Source: Nostoc punctiforme NIES-2108
GTDB taxonomy: Bacteria > Cyanobacteriota > Cyanobacteriia > Cyanobacteriales > Nostocaceae
Direction: 5' to 3'
Length of the DNA: 64,000 nucleotides
NCBI GenBank assembly: GCA_003326195.1
Contig: LXQE01000148.1
Location: 174,703-238,702, forward strand
Shown: positions 28,035 through 35,797 of the stretch, one piece after another
Numbering within the stretch: position 1 is the stretch's first letter
Layout of the letters: every line of letters begins with the position of its first letter
Position numbers and translations under genes: made by a program
The notes under the pieces: generated by a model
Told to the model about the DNA's origin: nothing
The model's input: only the letters and a program-made list of their open reading frames with translations
Database searches by the model: none

Positions 28035-28832
28035 TTAACCCCTGGCACCAGTTACATAAGCAACTGTTAAAGGATGTTGAGGATGATTAAAAACCTGCTC
28101 TACAGTACCTGATTCAATCAGTTGTCCAATGCCGTCTTGTACCCAAAATAAAGCGACTCGATCTGCAATTCTCTTGGCTTGAGCCAGATTGTGAGTAACA
28201 ATTAACACAGTATAGCGCTGGCGCAAACTGATAATTAAATCTTCAACAACGTTGCTGGAAATAGGGTCGAGGGCACTACAAGGTTCATCCAGTAGTAATA
28301 CTTCTGGCTGCAAAGCCAAGGCTCTAGCTATGCACAAACGTTGCTGCTGCCCACCAGAAAGAGCTAAAGCTGAAGATTGCAACCGGTCTTTTACTTCATC
28401 CCATAGTCCTACATCCTGGAGGCTGGTTTCGATAATTGGATCAATTTGGTGGCGATCGCGGATGCCATGCTCTCGCAAAGGTAATTCCAGATTCTGCCAT
28501 ATTGAGAAAGGAAAGGGATTGGGTTTTTGAAAAATCATGCCGACTTGACGCCGCAAGGCAATGACATTGATTTTGGAATTTACCACTTCTAGACTACCAA
28601 TGCGGATTCTTCCCTGAACTCGACATTTGGGAATCATATCGCTGAGGCGATTGAGGCAACTGAGCAAGCTAGTTTTTCCACAACCAGAAGGCCCAACCAA
28701 AGCCAAAATTTCTCTGGCATTGACAGCCAAGTTGACATTAGCAAGGGCAGTTTTTTGTGCGTATTGCAGAGTTAAGTTCTCAATTTGAATCAACGGTTCA
28801 GTAACTGCCAAGATGTCCTCCTCTATATCCAC
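28035..28832 (-). CDS. pstB: phosphate ABC transporter ATPase PstB
   Basis: A 265-residue ATPase of the usual PstB length. Walker A is GPSGCGKTS, followed by a Q-loop (GMIFQKPNPFPFSI) typical of PstB, signature LSGGQQQRLCIARALA and Walker B LLLDEPCSALDPIS. It powers high-affinity phosphate import with PstA and PstC. It is the last gene of a five-gene leftward operon, 6 bp after pstA. Confidence 0.95.
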   Translation of the reverse strand: MDIEEDILAVTEPLIQIENLTLQYAQKTALANVNLAVNAREILALVGPSGCGKTSLLSCLNRLSDMIPKCRVQGRIRIGSLEVVNSKINVIALRRQVGMIFQKPNPFPFSIWQNLELPLREHGIRDRHQIDPIIETSLQDVGLWDEVKDRLQSSALALSGGQQQRLCIARALALQPEVLLLDEPCSALDPISSNVVEDLIISLRQRYTVLIVTHNLAQAKRIADRVALFWVQDGIGQLIESGTVEQVFNHPQHPLTVAYVTGARG

Positions 28833-28838
28833 CAGTCC

Positions 28839-29711
28839 TCATCCAGAAATAACTCTGCTGTGTAACCAACGTTGTGCAATCCACGCTGCTGTGCCATTAA
28901 TCAACAGCAGTAGTAATAGCAAAACCGATGCACTAGCATAAGCACTCTTATCTCCTCCTGAAACGTTCATTGAGAGATCAAAAATATGAACCGAAAGGGT
29001 ACGCCCAGAATCGAGGAGTGATTGTGGCATTCGGTCTACGTAACCGCTAGTGAAAATTAAAGCCGCAGTTTCCGCAATAGCCCGACCAACACCAAGCACA
29101 AATCCCACAATTAAACCAGGAATAGCAGCAGGTAACAATATCTGAAATATTGTAGTTGTGCGCGAAAAGCCAAGAGCGGCGGCTCCTAATCTGTACTCAT
29201 TAGGAACCGCTAAAAATCCTTCCTCTGTAGAGCGAATCAAGATTGGTAGCACCATACACGCCAGTGTGAGTCCGCCTGAAAGAATGGAAAACCCCAGCCC
29301 TAAAACTTTGCAAAACAAGACGTTGCCAAACAACCCGAAGACAATCGAAGGTACACCAGCAAGTACATCTAGACTGCGGCGTACTAATCTAGCGAACCAA
29401 CTATCACTAGGAGTAAATTCTGCTAGTAAAACTGCTGTACCAACACCAACGGGCAGGCAAACCGTCATACATACACCAATAATTAAAACGGTGGAAACGA
29501 GAATACTGGCGATCCCACCTTCTCTACCCGCATTTTCTGGTTCACTAATCAGAAATTCCCAAGATAAATATCCCATACCGTGCCAGAGGATATCGCTGAC
29601 TATCCATAAAAAGATGGCCGTAACGAGGGCGGCTGTTGCCCAAACTAAGCTTGTTGCTAGCCACTCTCTAAGAATGATACGATTATCTTTGCTTTGTTTT
29701 ATCTCTGCCAT
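28839..29711 (-). CDS. pstA: phosphate ABC transporter permease PstA
   Basis: A 290-residue permease with about six membrane helices. The PstA-like segments FLISEPENAGREGGIASIL and GVPSIVFGLFGNVLF are clear, as is the EAA-type loop RLGAAALGFSRTTTIFQILL that docks the ATPase. Its start overlaps the end of pstC by 13 bp, which indicates translational coupling. Confidence 0.95.
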   Translation of the reverse strand: MAEIKQSKDNRIILREWLATSLVWATAALVTAIFLWIVSDILWHGMGYLSWEFLISEPENAGREGGIASILVSTVLIIGVCMTVCLPVGVGTAVLLAEFTPSDSWFARLVRRSLDVLAGVPSIVFGLFGNVLFCKVLGLGFSILSGGLTLACMVLPILIRSTEEGFLAVPNEYRLGAAALGFSRTTTIFQILLPAAIPGLIVGFVLGVGRAIAETAALIFTSGYVDRMPQSLLDSGRTLSVHIFDLSMNVSGGDKSAYASASVLLLLLLLINGTAAWIAQRWLHSRVISG

Positions 29712-30577
29712 TTGCCTTGACTGATAACTTCAGCGATCGCCACTAAGACCACAATCATTCCCATCAATATCAAGCCACTGACAAACAGCGCACTACGGTG
29801 ATCCCCTGTGGCATACGCCATTTCTAAAGCAATATTGGCCGTGAGTGTGCGGATGGGGTCAAATAAGCTTTTTGGGGTCTGTACCACATTGCCGCATACC
29901 ATCAAAATTGCCATTGTTTCACCAATGGCACGACCTGTCCCTAAAATTAAGCCTGTAAATAACCCTGATTTGGCTGATGCAAAAACTACTGTGCAGATTG
30001 TTGTCCAACGTGATAACCCTAGTGCAGCAGCACCTTGAATGTAAGAGGTGGGAACTTTTTCGAGGCTAGCATCAGCTATAAGCGCGACTGTTGGCAGAAT
30101 CATCACCGCCAAAATTGCTATTCCTGCTAATAGGCTTGGCCCTGGTGGATGAATTTTACCAATCAGAGGAACTAGCACGACTAATCCCCAAAAGCCATAA
30201 ACTACAGAAGGAATCCCCGCTAATAATTCAATGAGACGGCGATAGAGTTGAGCTACCATTGGCGGGGCATAGAATTGGCAAAAGACAGCAGATAAAATGC
30301 CTATAGGAGTAGCAATTAGCACTGCACCAGCCATTGCCAAGAAAGTACCCAGCAACATAGGTGAGAGATTATATAAACCTGCTGTGGGATTCCAAGAGGA
30401 GTCGGTAAAGAAGCGGGATAGTGGTATACGACTGAAGATTGGTAAGGATTCCCAAAGTAGAAAGACAACAATTAAAAGTGCGATCGCTCCTGCGGTTGTT
30501 GCTAAACCTCGTAGTATCCAAATTAACCAAACATCATTGGGCGATGGAGACAAAGTTCTGCTTTTTAACAATGTCAC
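29699..30577 (-). CDS. pstC: phosphate ABC transporter permease PstC
   Basis: A 292-residue permease with six helices. The motifs ELLAGIPSVVYGFWGLVVL and YIQGAAALGLSRWTTICTVV are the conserved PstC segments. The chosen ATG lies 44 bp inside the end of pstS. The N-terminus (MTLLKSRTLSPSPNDVWLIW) is credible, and the overlap fits a tightly packed operon. Confidence 0.93.
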   Translation of the reverse strand: MTLLKSRTLSPSPNDVWLIWILRGLATTAGAIALLIVVFLLWESLPIFSRIPLSRFFTDSSWNPTAGLYNLSPMLLGTFLAMAGAVLIATPIGILSAVFCQFYAPPMVAQLYRRLIELLAGIPSVVYGFWGLVVLVPLIGKIHPPGPSLLAGIAILAVMILPTVALIADASLEKVPTSYIQGAAALGLSRWTTICTVVFASAKSGLFTGLILGTGRAIGETMAILMVCGNVVQTPKSLFDPIRTLTANIALEMAYATGDHRSALFVSGLILMGMIVVLVAIAEVISQGKWQR

Positions 30578-31385
30578 TTACCTGCTGTGATTGTGCAAAG
30601 TTAATAAATTCTTTCACCAGTCCTTGGGGCTCGGTTTTGCTGACCAAGTTAAGCGGTCGAGAAATAGGAAAACTCCCGTTTTGTACATTCGCTGTTGTTG
30701 CTGCTATACCGTTTACAGGTAGCAATTTGATTGGTACTTTATTGGCGGCGCTATTTTCTGCCGAGCCAATGGAAACATAGCCAATAGCATTCGGGTTTCC
30801 GGCTACAGTCTTAATTCCTTGCTCATTATCACCAATCACTACTTGTGCTTTGATGTCAGTATTTTTTAGCTTGAAGTAGTGGGTAAACAATTCCAGGGTA
30901 GAACGTCCTTCGGCTTTATTAACAACTGTAATTGCCCCATCCTTACCCCCTAGCTGTTTCCAGTTATTCACCTTGCCTGTGTAAATATCTACAATTTGCT
31001 TGTCAGTTAGGGATGGCACGGGATTTTCCTGATGGAGAATCATCGTTACTCCATCACGAGCGATGGAAAACGCTTTTAAATCTTTTTCTTCGGGCTTTAA
31101 AGCACGGGAAACCATACCAATATTGGCTACACCTTGACGAGCATCTGTAATACCGCGAGAAGAACCGCCTGATTGCACATCAACTCGCACACCGGAATGT
31201 TGCGATTCAAACTTTTTGCCAATTTCTGCTGCTAATGGTGCGATCGTACTTGAACCAGTAAGTACCAATTTTCCTTGTAGCCTATTTGCATCATTTGTGA
31301 CTGCTTGCGGAGGTTGAGAACAACCTTGCAACCAAATGCTTGTCACTAATCCTATTGCGATCGCCAAAATTTGTGAATGTTTCAT
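30534..31385 (-). CDS. pstS: phosphate-binding lipoprotein PstS
   Basis: A 283-residue periplasmic binding protein with a lipoprotein signal. The lipobox is LQGC, with the acylated Cys at residue 22. The phosphate-binding loop segments LTGSSTIAPLAAEIGKKFE, SGGSSRGITDARQG and VNKAEGRST are canonical. It captures phosphate for PstCAB. It is 15 bp downstream of an ArsR-type regulator gene on the same strand, so the regulator probably heads the operon. I see no Pho-box-like direct repeats ahead of it. Confidence 0.95.
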   Translation of the reverse strand: MKHSQILAIAIGLVTSIWLQGCSQPPQAVTNDANRLQGKLVLTGSSTIAPLAAEIGKKFESQHSGVRVDVQSGGSSRGITDARQGVANIGMVSRALKPEEKDLKAFSIARDGVTMILHQENPVPSLTDKQIVDIYTGKVNNWKQLGGKDGAITVVNKAEGRSTLELFTHYFKLKNTDIKAQVVIGDNEQGIKTVAGNPNAIGYVSIGSAENSAANKVPIKLLPVNGIAATTANVQNGSFPISRPLNLVSKTEPQGLVKEFINFAQSQQVSDIVKKQNFVSIAQ

Positions 31386-31400
31386 CTTCTCCCTTTATTT

Positions 31401-31718
31401 CTATAGATATTCCAGGTTTTGGTTGAACGAGAGAACACAACAGCCGAGGTTTAAAGCCTTGCCTGTAACTACTTCGACTTGAGGGGCAAGACGATAGAGA
31501 AATGCTTTGCCATCTCGCTCCCGCACAATCAATTTGGCTCGACGCAAAACCTGTAAATGATGAGAGAGCAGACTTTGCTCCAAATGCAAAATCGCATTCA
31601 TTTCTCCCACTCGCTTAGGACTGTCAATCAAAAGTTGTAAAACTGCCAAACGGGTTTCATCTGCCAGTACCTTAAGCTTGTCTACACAATCGATGCTTAA
31701 ATTTGTACTATTTTGCAT
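31401..31718 (-). CDS. ArsR/SmtB family transcriptional regulator
   Basis: A 105-residue winged-helix repressor. The DNA-recognition helix is in LHLEQSLLSHHLQVLRRAKL and the wing is VRERDGKAFLYRLA. The tail carries a vicinal Cys pair (LNLGCCVLSF), and a Cys at about residue 11 could add a ligand. The canonical ArsR ELCVCDL metal site is absent; the corresponding region reads VGEMNAIL. As first gene of a pst operon it may couple phosphate uptake to arsenate/arsenite or another signal. That role is inferred. AGGA precedes the ATG. Confidence 0.9.
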   Translation of the reverse strand: MQNSTNLSIDCVDKLKVLADETRLAVLQLLIDSPKRVGEMNAILHLEQSLLSHHLQVLRRAKLIVRERDGKAFLYRLAPQVEVVTGKALNLGCCVLSFNQNLEYL

Positions 31719-31722
31719 TGTC

Positions 31723-31752
31723 CTGAAAACGATAAGTTTTCCTTATTTTCAG
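31723..31752. promoter_or_regulatory. candidate ArsR operator
   Basis: CTGAAAACGATAAG and CTTATTTTCAG form an imperfect inverted repeat just upstream of the regulator's start codon. A nested GAAAAC-GATAA-GTTTTC palindrome lies within it. The position fits autoregulation of the arsR-pst operon. Confidence 0.35.
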
Positions 31753-31987
31753 CATAAATAGCAACAATTAGACAGTTGACAATTAAAATTTATTAGCACT
31801 TTTTTTACAAATGAGCGTTCATATGAAATTGTATTCATGCTAAGTGTCTCATATTTGGTAACTCTCCGGTTCAATTTCAATGAGGCGCAATGACCTTTTC
31901 GCCACGCTGACGCTTTAAAAGAAATCGAAACCTCATCCAATAGCAAGGTTTTGTTATTTATCCGGATTCCAAAACTCGATATTCCGA

Positions 31988-32104
31988 TATACTATGTGTA
32001 GTATAAAAGCCGTTATAAATCCGAAATTTCAATTTTATCGTGAGCGTTCTTTTTTTCTAAGCGCCTGGCATAGCCCCTTGCCCTCTGGTGAGGGCATTTT
32101 TATT
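31988..32104 (+). ncRNA. candidate small RNA between arsR and the IS relic
   Basis: A TATACT box inside the palindrome TATACTA-TGTG-TAGTATA (31988-32005) is followed, about 75 nt later, by a rightward intrinsic terminator (32079-32101). The interval has no convincing open frame. No good -35 box is visible. The palindrome could instead be an operator for the divergent arsR-pst operon. The rest of 31753-32297 shows no gene. Confidence 0.28.
32079..32101 (+). terminator. intrinsic terminator
   Basis: TGCCCT (32079-32084) pairs with AGGGCA (32091-32096) across a 6-nt loop, followed by TTTTT. It is oriented for rightward transcription, although no protein gene precedes it on the + strand for over 15 kb of opposite-strand genes except the Prx-Grx gene at 27 kb. 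Confidence 0.5.
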
Positions 32105-32297
32105 ATTAAAACTCTGTTGTCAAGCTATTGGCATCTCGGCTCAATATAATTGTGGAAAGTAAATGTTGTGACGTTATCAGAGTTCAGGGTAACTGAAACT
32201 TTGAGAGATTTTAAAACCCTTCATCCAAATAGACCTATCCTTAATATAAGCTTTGTGGGATAATCAAACAATAATTAAAAAATATGTATATTGAATA

Positions 32298-33207
32298 ATG
32301 ACAAGTCCTCTGGCAAGAATTGAATCACATCCGCAAGAAGCAAAGCGATTAATCGGTATTGATTATGAGCAATTTTTAGTATTAGTAAGTTTAGCGGAAA
32401 AATGCCATTTAGAAAAACGTGCAGAAATCGAAAGGAATAAAACTCGTATTATTGCCCCTGGAGGTGGACGAAAACCGGAGATATCTTCATGCATAAGGGA
32501 TCTGCTTATGCCTAATTTATCTTAGACAAAAACCAATTTTTGAAATATTAGGTTTACTCTTTGACATCTCGAAAACAAAAGCTAATGATACATTTAATTA
32601 TTGGGTAGAAATTTTAAGAGAAGTTTTACCAGCTTCTCAAATAGAAGAAGTAGAAAAAGATAGTAAAAAATATCAAAATTTACGTAAAGTACTTGGTGAA
32701 TACGAATTAATTGTAGATGGTGCAGAGCAAGTCATAGAAGGACTTATGGACTACCAAAACCAGAAACAATATTATTCTGGTAAGAAAAAAATGCGTACTC
32801 TAAAAAATAAGTTTATTGTGCTGCCAAAAACAGAAGACATTGTTGATGTATATGTTGGTAAATTAGGTAAAACAAGCGATATAGGTTTATTTCGAGAAAC
32901 ACGGCATAAATTCAATGTTGAACAAAAGTTTATTGGTGACAAAGCCTATATCGGAGATAATGCAATTACTACACCATATAAAAAACCAAAAAAATCAGAG
33001 ATTTCACAACTACAAAAAGAACAGAATAAACAATTATCTTCACGGAGAATTGGTGTCGAACACATGATATGCCGAGTGAAAATATTTCGAGTAGCGAGTG
33101 AGAAATTTCGTTTATCTCGTCATCGCTATAATCGTGTAATAATGGCAGTATGTGGACTTGTCAGATTGCAACTTAATTGCTCATGGTTTTTATCTGTTAA
33201 TAATTGA
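32298..33207 (+). pseudogene. IS5-like transposase (DDE_Tnp_4 type), frameshifted
   Basis: The first frame (32298-32525) encodes the N-terminal part, ending near GGGRKPEISS. The second frame is open from about 32497 to 33207. It continues with LIYLRQKPIFEILGLLFDIS, then KANDTFNYWVEILREVLP, IVDGAEQVIEG, KKKMRTLKNKFIV, IGDKAYIGDN and RRIGVEHMICRVKIFR, typical of DDE transposases of this group. A one-base shift near 32480-32497 joins the two halves. No slippery heptamer is evident, so a dead copy is more likely than programmed frameshifting. A run of nine G (33215-33223) lies just past the stop. Confidence 0.82.
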
Positions 33208-33341
33208 CTTTATCGGGGGGGGGAATGAATTTTTAATCTTTCTATCTTTTCCTTGCTAACTGATAAATTAGCTCAATTAATCCCCCTAAAGTCTTATTGT
33301 TGCGTCCACCAAGCGCTTGTGATCGCAAGCCATTAAAATCG

Positions 33342-33545
33342 CTATAACCATTGTATATTAAGCATTTTAGATTTTCGGATAAGTCTAGTACCAGATGGCA
33401 GTTTAGAAAATGCCTCATCTGTTGGTGCAAACACGGTAAATGGGCCGGAACCTTTGAGCGCTGTGTCCAAACCAGCAGTTGTAATTGCTGTTACCAAGGT
33501 GTTGAAAGTATTTGCATTGATTGCAGTATCTATAATATCTGGCAT
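33342..33545 (-). pseudogene. fasciclin-domain protein, truncated
   Basis: The start is a normal cyanobacterial fasciclin domain: [20 protein letters not shown], then [22 protein letters not shown]. After residue 53 the sequence diverges to [14 protein letters not shown] and stops. About 80 residues of the domain are missing. In another frame, 33242-33400 reads SDFNGLRSQALGGRNNKTL followed by GGLIELIYQLARKR, which looks like the tail of an unrelated gene. A rearrangement near 33390, close to the IS relic, explains the truncation. Confidence 0.75.
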
Positions 33546-33718
33546 TGAGTTTTACCTTAATTCTCAAAAAACTTGATACTTAGAGGTTTACCACACTTGA
33601 GTATCTAGAAAATATAAACCTACGCTAGATGCAATTGAAGAGTAAATGTACTGGTCGCACTTTTTGAAGTGATGGCGCTGACGAAATAAAAGTCGAAAGA
33701 ATCTTACGATTAATAGGC

Positions 33719-33928
33719 GTGACCTTTGTAAATTACCTACACCGCCACCTTAGAGAAGCACACGACAGGTTGGAGAAGGCATTGGAGGAAACTTCTGACC
33801 TCGCCCAATGCAAGCGCCTTGAAGAAGAGGGGGCTTCTGACGAAGAAGATTGTTGGGGCTGGCTGTTTCCCCACACCCTATACCCGCCCCAACAGGGCTT
33901 GGTAATGCAGAAGAATTTAGATTGGTGA
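33719..33928 (+). CDS. small hypothetical ORF
   Basis: A 69-codon open frame starting with GTG. Its first half is charged and helical (HLREAHDRLEKALEETSDLA); the second half (WGWLFPHTLYPPQQ) reads through DNA resembling a spacer repeat. No ribosome binding site stands out and I do not recognise the product. It may be part of the decayed region. The rest of 33549-34026 shows nothing. Confidence 0.2.
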   Translation: MTFVNYLHRHLREAHDRLEKALEETSDLAQCKRLEEEGASDEEDCWGWLFPHTLYPPQQGLVMQKNLDW

Positions 33929-34026
33929 AAGAAATTTGCGGTTTCGAGCAAATAGTCCGTCATTCTACAATTGACACTGAGTTTTTAAAATGCCTTATAT
34001 AGAACAAGAAGTATATTTTTAGACCT

Positions 34027-34485
34027 ATGAGCTACCAAACTAGTCATCCAAGTGATACTCAAGCGCTGGAAGCAGTTGTGGAAAAGTTTGGAATTCCCAA
34101 TTTACATCTGGTAATTGATTTGCGTATTTTACAAGATTTGCGAACCATGTTGGACAGCGATGGCGATCAATTTGTTGCCGAGTTACTGGATATTTATTTA
34201 ACAGATGCTCCACTGAGAGTGCAGATGATTAAGGATGCTGCCGCCAATGGTGAGCGAACAAAACTACAAAAAGCGGCTCACGCTTTGCGCTCTCCTAGCG
34301 TTAGTATTGGTGCAGCGAGGTTGGGAATGATGTGTCAAAGTTTAGAAATTTCTGCCGATAACCAATTATGGGCTGAACTATCTCAAATGATTAATCAAAT
34401 AGAGAGCGAATATAGAAATGTCGTAAAGTTTATAACGGCTTATGTGAGTTGGGGTAGTAAAAAAGAAGGGGAAAGCACAAGATAG
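34027..34485 (+). CDS. orphan Hpt-domain phosphotransfer protein
   Basis: A 152-residue protein with an Hpt four-helix bundle: LDSDGDQFVAELLDIYLTDA, then LQKAAHALRSPSVSIGAARLG. His85 is in the AHALRS context of the phosphorylated His; the usual form is AHxLKG. No kinase or receiver domain is attached or adjacent. It may shuttle phosphate between histidine kinases and regulators encoded elsewhere, or be a piece broken off a hybrid kinase. The C-terminus overlaps the decayed DUF1772 tail on the other strand. Confidence 0.75.
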   Translation: MSYQTSHPSDTQALEAVVEKFGIPNLHLVIDLRILQDLRTMLDSDGDQFVAELLDIYLTDAPLRVQMIKDAAANGERTKLQKAAHALRSPSVSIGAARLGMMCQSLEISADNQLWAELSQMINQIESEYRNVVKFITAYVSWGSKKEGESTR

Positions 34486-34550
34486 AGGATACAGCGAGAT
34501 GGAAATAGCCTCGCCTCGGACTTCGCCACGGTAGTATGAGGTGTAGATTG

Positions 34551-34891
34551 TCAGCATATTGAAGGCAATCATCACCAGAATTGTCCCAAGGAGATAAAGC
34601 AAGCTACCAAGCAGCAAGTAGACGGTACCAGGTTGATGCAACTTTGACAGGTAGGTGATCACCAGAAAAAGGCAAGCTAAAACTGTTCCAAACAGCGCCA
34701 TCAATAAACAACGGATTGATCGCTGTGATATTAATCGACTGCATAGCGGCAATGCCTTCTTTCGGCTGAAGTCGAGCAAGAGCATCATTCATTACAAAAG
34801 TCGAGAATGCAAATAAGACTCCAGCCACCAGGGAGCAGCCCAAGGCAGTGAAAAGTTTCAATGCAAAAAGTAATTGGTCAGTAGTTGTCAT
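34551..34891 (-). pseudogene. DUF1772 membrane protein, frameshifted
   Basis: The start is ATG 34891 behind a strong GGAGGG site. It reads TTTDQLLFALKLFTALGCSL, VMNDALARLQPKEGIAAMQS and INITAINPLF, as in DUF1772 (anthrone-oxygenase-like) proteins. Near 34700-34706 the frame shifts, and the homologous sequence resumes one frame over as LMALFGTVLACLFLVITYLS and GTVYLLLGSLLYLLGTILVM. After about 34555 it runs into repeat DNA, so the C-terminus is also lost. Confidence 0.75.
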
Positions 34892-34900
34892 AAACCCTCC

Positions 34901-34956
34901 TACCGCGCTTGAGTGCAAACAAGATTCTTAGAGGGTGTTTGCACTCAAGCGCGGTA
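34901..34956. repeat. perfect 21-bp inverted repeat hairpin
   Basis: The arms 34901-34921 and 34936-34956 are exact reverse complements with a 14-bp loop. On the - strand one arm contains the last codons and TGA stop of the PEP-CTERM gene. The other arm ends 3 bp before the GGAGGG site of the DUF1772 gene. It could terminate or process the transcript, or record a duplication. Confidence 0.8.
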
Positions 34957-35592
34957 AGTCCTGTAGATTTTCTTTGGCTTCCTTGAGAAGAATGCAATTT
35001 TGTTGCTGCTGAGTGCTATACCCAACATGCCTTCTAGCAGGGTTGCCAAAACAGTTGTCGGTTCAGGAACCGCAGATGCTTTAATCTGATTCGTACTCGA
35101 ATCGAGTAATTGACTATAGTCTGGTGTAATATTTTGGTAAAGATAAGAGGTCGCTCCCGGAGAAATGAAGATACGACCTGGAGCCTCAACATTGCTGAGA
35201 AAAACATCACCTATGCCACTACCTGTGCCAACATCAAAAGCCCCAAATAAATTGCCTGTAGTCGTGTCAAAGTTAAACTCGAAAAACTGATTGCTTGATA
35301 CACCATTAACAACTTCGTTTTTAGTTCCAATCAACTCCTGTGATGGATTGAAAAAAGAAACATTGAGTGACTGCAAAGCTTTTGTGGCTCCCGCACCACT
35401 TTCGGAAATTATGGCTGAGGTAGTGGTTTGATCGTAGCTAAACTCAAAAGAAGCCGAATAACCAGCATCACCCTTCCAGTTAAATGTTAAATCAGCAGCT
35501 TGAGCCAGATTAGTAGAAGCAATGATAGAAGTCGCACAGAGTGCTAAACTAGGCGCTATCTGCGCTGTCTTGAGGGTGAAAAAGCAAATCAT
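34945..35592 (-). CDS. PEP-CTERM sorted secreted protein
   Basis: A 215-residue protein with a signal peptide (cleavage after AQA, about residue 33) and a beta-rich middle (ADLTFNWKGDAGYSASFEFS). The C-terminal sorting tail has VPEP, a hydrophobic stretch and a basic end (SRKPKK). Exosortase recognises such tails and cleaves and anchors the protein; no exosortase gene is in the window. The ATG overlaps the stop of the upstream 54-codon frame (TAATG), which suggests translational coupling. The last codons lie in a perfect hairpin. The function is unknown. Confidence 0.8.
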   Translation of the reverse strand: MICFFTLKTAQIAPSLALCATSIIASTNLAQAADLTFNWKGDAGYSASFEFSYDQTTTSAIISESGAGATKALQSLNVSFFNPSQELIGTKNEVVNGVSSNQFFEFNFDTTTGNLFGAFDVGTGSGIGDVFLSNVEAPGRIFISPGATSYLYQNITPDYSQLLDSSTNQIKASAVPEPTTVLATLLEGMLGIALSSNKIAFFSRKPKKIYRTYRA

Positions 35593-35756
35593 TAATTAAA
35601 TAGCCTCCTATTGACAAGTGACTGCAAGTGAGTGTGATCGCGTGCCACTGCGGCAACTCGTTTCAAATCACGGGTATTCCAAGCATCTTCTACTGCTTGC
35701 ACTTTGATGAGAGCAGTCTCTAATGTTTTGGGTGGTAGCGGTGGTTTAGTTTCCAT
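35592..35756 (-). pseudogene. DUF1348 (NTF2-like) protein, N-terminal fragment
   Basis: A 54-codon frame reading METKPPLPPKTLETALIKVQ followed by AVEDAWNTRDLKRVAAVA. This matches the first 35 residues of DUF1348 proteins. The intact homologue at 58799-59302 has [20 protein letters not shown] and [14 protein letters not shown] at the same place. After that the frame reads RDHTHLQSLVNRRLFN and ends, so at least 100 residues are gone. Its TAA overlaps the PEP-CTERM ATG. It was not recognised as an ORF by length alone. Confidence 0.75.
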
Positions 35757-35797
35757 AGGTACTAGTTACAACTGAGTAAACCGGAACTAAATTTCTA

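Noticed and set aside
31749..31946. 65-codon - strand frame upstream of arsR
   Set aside because: There is no motif or ribosome site, and it overlaps the operator-like repeat.
32298..33207. Programmed frameshift in the IS transposase
   Set aside because: No slippery heptamer or stimulating structure was seen at the junction. A simple mutation is more likely.
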